Below, piece by piece: positions 7,839-9,599 of a DNA stretch of 9,599 nt. Within the stretch, counting starts at the first letter, position 1, and the number at the start of each line of letters is the position of its first letter. This stretch comes from Pseudomonadota bacterium (GTDB lineage: Bacteria > Pseudomonadota > Alphaproteobacteria > Rhizobiales > Beijerinckiaceae): positions 1-9,599 of the forward strand of contig JAEWKH010000079.1 in the NCBI GenBank assembly GCA_023386155.1, given 5' to 3'. A program made the position numbers and the translations under genes. Below the pieces are notes generated by a model. It was not told the origin of the DNA. It worked only from the letters and a program-made list of their open reading frames with translations, and did no database searches.

Positions 7839-8417
7839 TCATGCGGCCATCTCGACCTCGCGGCCGCGGCCGAGATCGTGCATCAGCTGCACGTAGTTCG
7901 GCATGCGCCGGAGCTGCCGGCCGTAATGACGCCGCAGGGCCTCGGTGAGCCGCCCCCGGCGCTCCAGGAACTCGTCCGCGAAGCCGATCATGAGGGAATT
8001 CGGCCAGGCCTGCGGCCGGATCTCCGCCAGCCGCTCGAACAGGTCGTCCTCGCTTTCGTGCGGATTGGACTGGGCCATGAGGGTCAGCATCGCGGCGGTC
8101 GAGCGCGAGACGCCCATGTGGCAATGGACGAGCAGGTGCCCCTCCGCAGGGGCGGGCCGCCCCGCCGACACCTCGTCGCCGAAGCGAAGGACGGCTTCCA
8201 CATCCGACGGAGCAGGCAGGATCATGCCGGGGATCGGCTGAATGATGTCGTGGAAGCGCAGGATGGTCCTGTGATGAGGATCGTAAGCCCCGAACGCCTC
8301 CGGATCGGGATGGTCCGGATCGAGGATGGAGAGGACGTGCGTGACCGACCGCTCGCGCTGGTCGGGCAATTCCGAGATGCCGCAGATCGTGAGCATCCGA
8401 ATGGGTACGCGCTGCAT
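7839..8417 (-). CDS. Protein tyrosine phosphatase-fold (CX5R) family protein
   Basis: A 192-residue cytosolic protein with the cysteine-phosphatase P-loop HCHMGVSRST (98-107): nucleophile Cys99, five residues, then phosphate-binding Arg105, followed by Ser106. An upstream Asp57 in RFHDI is well placed to be the general acid, as in dual-specificity-like phosphatases. The helical remainder (about 120-190) is rich in Arg and Leu. Bacterial proteins of this type are usually called tyrosine phosphatases, but phosphoinositide or other phosphate esters are possible; the substrate is not visible. The ATG at 8417 has a poor Shine-Dalgarno, and Met8 (8396) is an alternative without a better site. It is divergent from the L,D-transpeptidase gene. 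No kinase partner is in the window. Confidence 0.82.
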   Translation of the reverse strand: MQRVPIRMLTICGISELPDQRERSVTHVLSILDPDHPDPEAFGAYDPHHRTILRFHDIIQPIPGMILPAPSDVEAVLRFGDEVSAGRPAPAEGHLLVHCHMGVSRSTAAMLTLMAQSNPHESEDDLFERLAEIRPQAWPNSLMIGFADEFLERRGRLTEALRRHYGRQLRRMPNYVQLMHDLGRGREVEMAA

Positions 8418-8675
8418 GTAAACCGCTCGTTCGATGGCCGGGATGGGACAGGAACCTTAACGAACCTGACCAAAGAGTTAACTCCCTTCCAGTCGATTGG
8501 ATCGACACGTTCAAAATACTGTGTCTTGCAAACCACACTGGATCTTCGCCACATTTCCGCCATGCGAGATCCACCTTGTCGTCACCCCCAAGGCTATGTC
8601 TCTTCATGAGTCATGCGGTCGCTCCTAAGCGACGGCAAATGCATCCAAAAACAGAAACTGCAGGTCACCCCACTG
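8418..8675. other. Divergent intergenic region, no gene seen
   Basis: This gap separates the minus-strand phosphatase-like gene from the plus-strand transpeptidase and should hold both promoters. It is more AT-rich around 8455-8545 and contains the 8-bp palindrome AGTTAACT (8475-8482). I could not assign a convincing -35/-10 pair on either strand. If the transpeptidase starts at 8613 instead of 8676, the gap shortens by 63 nt. Confidence 0.4.
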
Positions 8676-9407
8676 ATGTTTGCTGCCTTGGCTTCGCGCC
8701 CGTCACCGTTGAAATACGCAATCCGCTTCCTCGCGGTTCTTCTTCCCATGGCCCTGGCGGCCTGTGTCTCGACGCAATCCCCTCAGCAGCAAGCCGTGCG
8801 CCGCATCGATCCCGCCTATGCCGCCATGTACGGACCGCGTCCGGACGAGCCCCATCCCCTGCCCGCCACCGACATTTCCGAGGTCGATCCGCGCTTCCTG
8901 CGCCGCGAGGTCGCCTATTACGGCCGCGAGGAGCCCGGCACCATCGTGGTCGATACCGCTTCCCGCTACCTCTACCTCGTGCGCGAGGGCGGCCGCGCCA
9001 TCCGATACGGCATCGGCGTCGGCAAGGAAGGCATGGCCTGGAGCGGACGCGCCCGCGTCGGCCGCAAGGCCACGTGGCCGAACTGGACGCCCACCGCCGC
9101 CATGATCCGCCGCGAGCCCGAGCGCAACGCAAAATGGGCCGGCGGCATGGCGGGCGGCCTGAACAACCCGCTCGGCGCGCGCGCCCTTTACCTCTACGAG
9201 GGCGGCCGCGACACCATGTACCGCATCCACGGCACCACCGAACCGTGGTCCATCGGCCAATCGGTGTCGAGCGGCTGCATCCGCCTGTTCAACCAGGACA
9301 TCATCGATCTCCACAGCCGCGTCCCGGTCGGCTCGCCCGTGGTGGTGCTGCAAGGCCAGCGCCTGTTCGACGTCGAGGACGAGATGCGGGTCTCCGCAGC
9401 CTATTGA
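8676..9407 (+). CDS. L,D-transpeptidase (YkuD family), predicted lipoprotein
   Basis: A 243-residue envelope enzyme. L,D-transpeptidases make 3-3 peptidoglycan cross-links or attach proteins to peptidoglycan through a catalytic cysteine. The YkuD core runs from about residue 88 (GTIVVDTASRYLYLV) to 226; the catalytic signature is His185-Gly186 followed by SVSSGCIRL, with Cys201 as nucleophile and Arg203. The N-terminus has basic residues, a hydrophobic run FLAVLLPMALAA and a lipobox LAAC with Cys30, so it is probably a lipoprotein anchored in a periplasm-facing membrane leaflet. The start is uncertain: an ATG at 8613 would add 21 residues, and a TTG at 8709 would give a compact 19-residue signal peptide. 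None has a strong ribosome binding site. ATG 8676 is chosen as the closest ATG to the signal peptide. The neighbours give no further clue to its role. Confidence 0.88.
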   Translation: MFAALASRPSPLKYAIRFLAVLLPMALAACVSTQSPQQQAVRRIDPAYAAMYGPRPDEPHPLPATDISEVDPRFLRREVAYYGREEPGTIVVDTASRYLYLVREGGRAIRYGIGVGKEGMAWSGRARVGRKATWPNWTPTAAMIRREPERNAKWAGGMAGGLNNPLGARALYLYEGGRDTMYRIHGTTEPWSIGQSVSSGCIRLFNQDIIDLHSRVPVGSPVVVLQGQRLFDVEDEMRVSAAY

Positions 9408-9418
9408 TGATTGCACAT

Positions 9419-9441
9419 AAGGCTGATCAAGCGTCGGCCTT
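9419..9441 (+). terminator. Possible terminator hairpin after the L,D-transpeptidase gene
   Basis: AAGGCTGA (9419-9426) pairs with TCGGCCTT (9434-9441), with one T-G wobble and a 7-nt loop, starting 12 nt after the stop. No T-run follows, so this is weak support. Confidence 0.35.
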
Positions 9442-9475
9442 CAACGGTTGGTTCATCATTCGGCACATCCCAAGC

Positions 9476-9587
9476 CCTCATCCTGAGGGGATTGCGTCAG
9501 CAATCCGTCTCGAAGGATCAGGGCGCCTCCAGTGCTCTCTGGATCCTCCTTCGAGACGCCTGCTCACGCAGGCTCCTCAGGATGAGG
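9476..9587. repeat. Large nested palindromic repeat element
   Basis: Two arms of about 45 bp are inverted copies around a short centre. CCTCATCCTGAGG (9476-9488) pairs with 9575-9587 at 13 of 13 positions, and GTCTCGAAGGA (9507-9517) pairs with 9547-9557 at 11 of 11. Between these blocks each arm has its own perfect mini-hairpin: GGATTGC with GCAATCC (9489-9506) on the left, GCCTGC with GCAGGC (9558-9573) on the right. The 13-bp end block is itself palindromic (CCTCA, TCC, TGAGG). Elements of this kind are dispersed in Hyphomicrobiales chromosomes. It contains no gene and may form a cruciform, or act in transcription ending or nucleoid organisation; that role is inferred. Confidence 0.85.
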
Positions 9588-9599
9588 TCAGAGGTTGAT

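Noticed and set aside
8576..9598. A 340-codon plus-strand frame overlapping the L,D-transpeptidase
   Set aside because: It is an arginine- and proline-rich shadow in another frame; the YkuD signature with HG and SSGCIR is in the 8676-9407 frame.

Overview
The window is a GC-rich stretch of chromosome, most likely from an alphaproteobacterium of the order Hyphomicrobiales. Three things point that way: the copper-ATPase/CueR pair resembles the rhizobial actP-hmrR arrangement, the intergenic palindromic repeats are of a kind common in that order, and the gene mix fits. Methylobacteriaceae such as Microvirga is my guess for the family. That is inference, because there is no rRNA or other phylogenetic marker here.

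Layout, left to right. A short RidA-family gene on the plus strand (182-535) converges on a family 2 glycosyltransferase of the WaaE/LgtF type (548-1345, minus). A repeat-rich gap (1346-1570) holds two palindromic elements. A third copy of the same repeat appears to run into the 3' end of a beta-class-like glutathione S-transferase gene (1571-2245, minus), where it encodes the protein's last ~17 residues. An AT-rich gap (2246-2377) carries a near-perfect 19-bp operator-like palindrome upstream of the transferase. Beyond it lies an endonuclease/exonuclease/phosphatase-family hydrolase (2378-3187, minus) with a TTG start.

The centre of the window is a copper-resistance operon on the plus strand. 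A CueR-type promoter (3371-3401, 19-bp spacer with a CCTTCC/GGAAGG dyad) precedes a Cu(I) P1B-type ATPase with two metal-binding domains (3433-5958). The ATPase overlaps a CueR regulator (5955-6410) by ATGA. CueR has the Cu(I)-sensing residues Ser77, Cys112 and Cys120 at the same numbers as in E. coli. The promoter drives both genes, so the sensor should activate its own synthesis together with the exporter.

To the right are two minus-strand genes with separate control: an Rv2258c-like SAM-dependent methyltransferase (6513-7589) with its own good sigma-70 promoter and an in-frame tandem repeat at its N-terminus, and a CX5R tyrosine-phosphatase-fold protein (7839-8417). Then comes a plus-strand lipoprotein L,D-transpeptidase of the YkuD family (8676-9407), acting on peptidoglycan. 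The window ends in a large nested palindromic repeat (9476-9587) whose two internal mini-hairpins differ by compensating substitutions.

I saw no CRISPR array, transposase, phage gene, tRNA or rRNA. Most of the window is ordinary housekeeping and stress-response content. I do not find an undescribed multi-gene system. The most interesting signals are the repeat captured as protein-coding sequence, the covarying palindrome at the right edge, and the operator upstream of the transferase.
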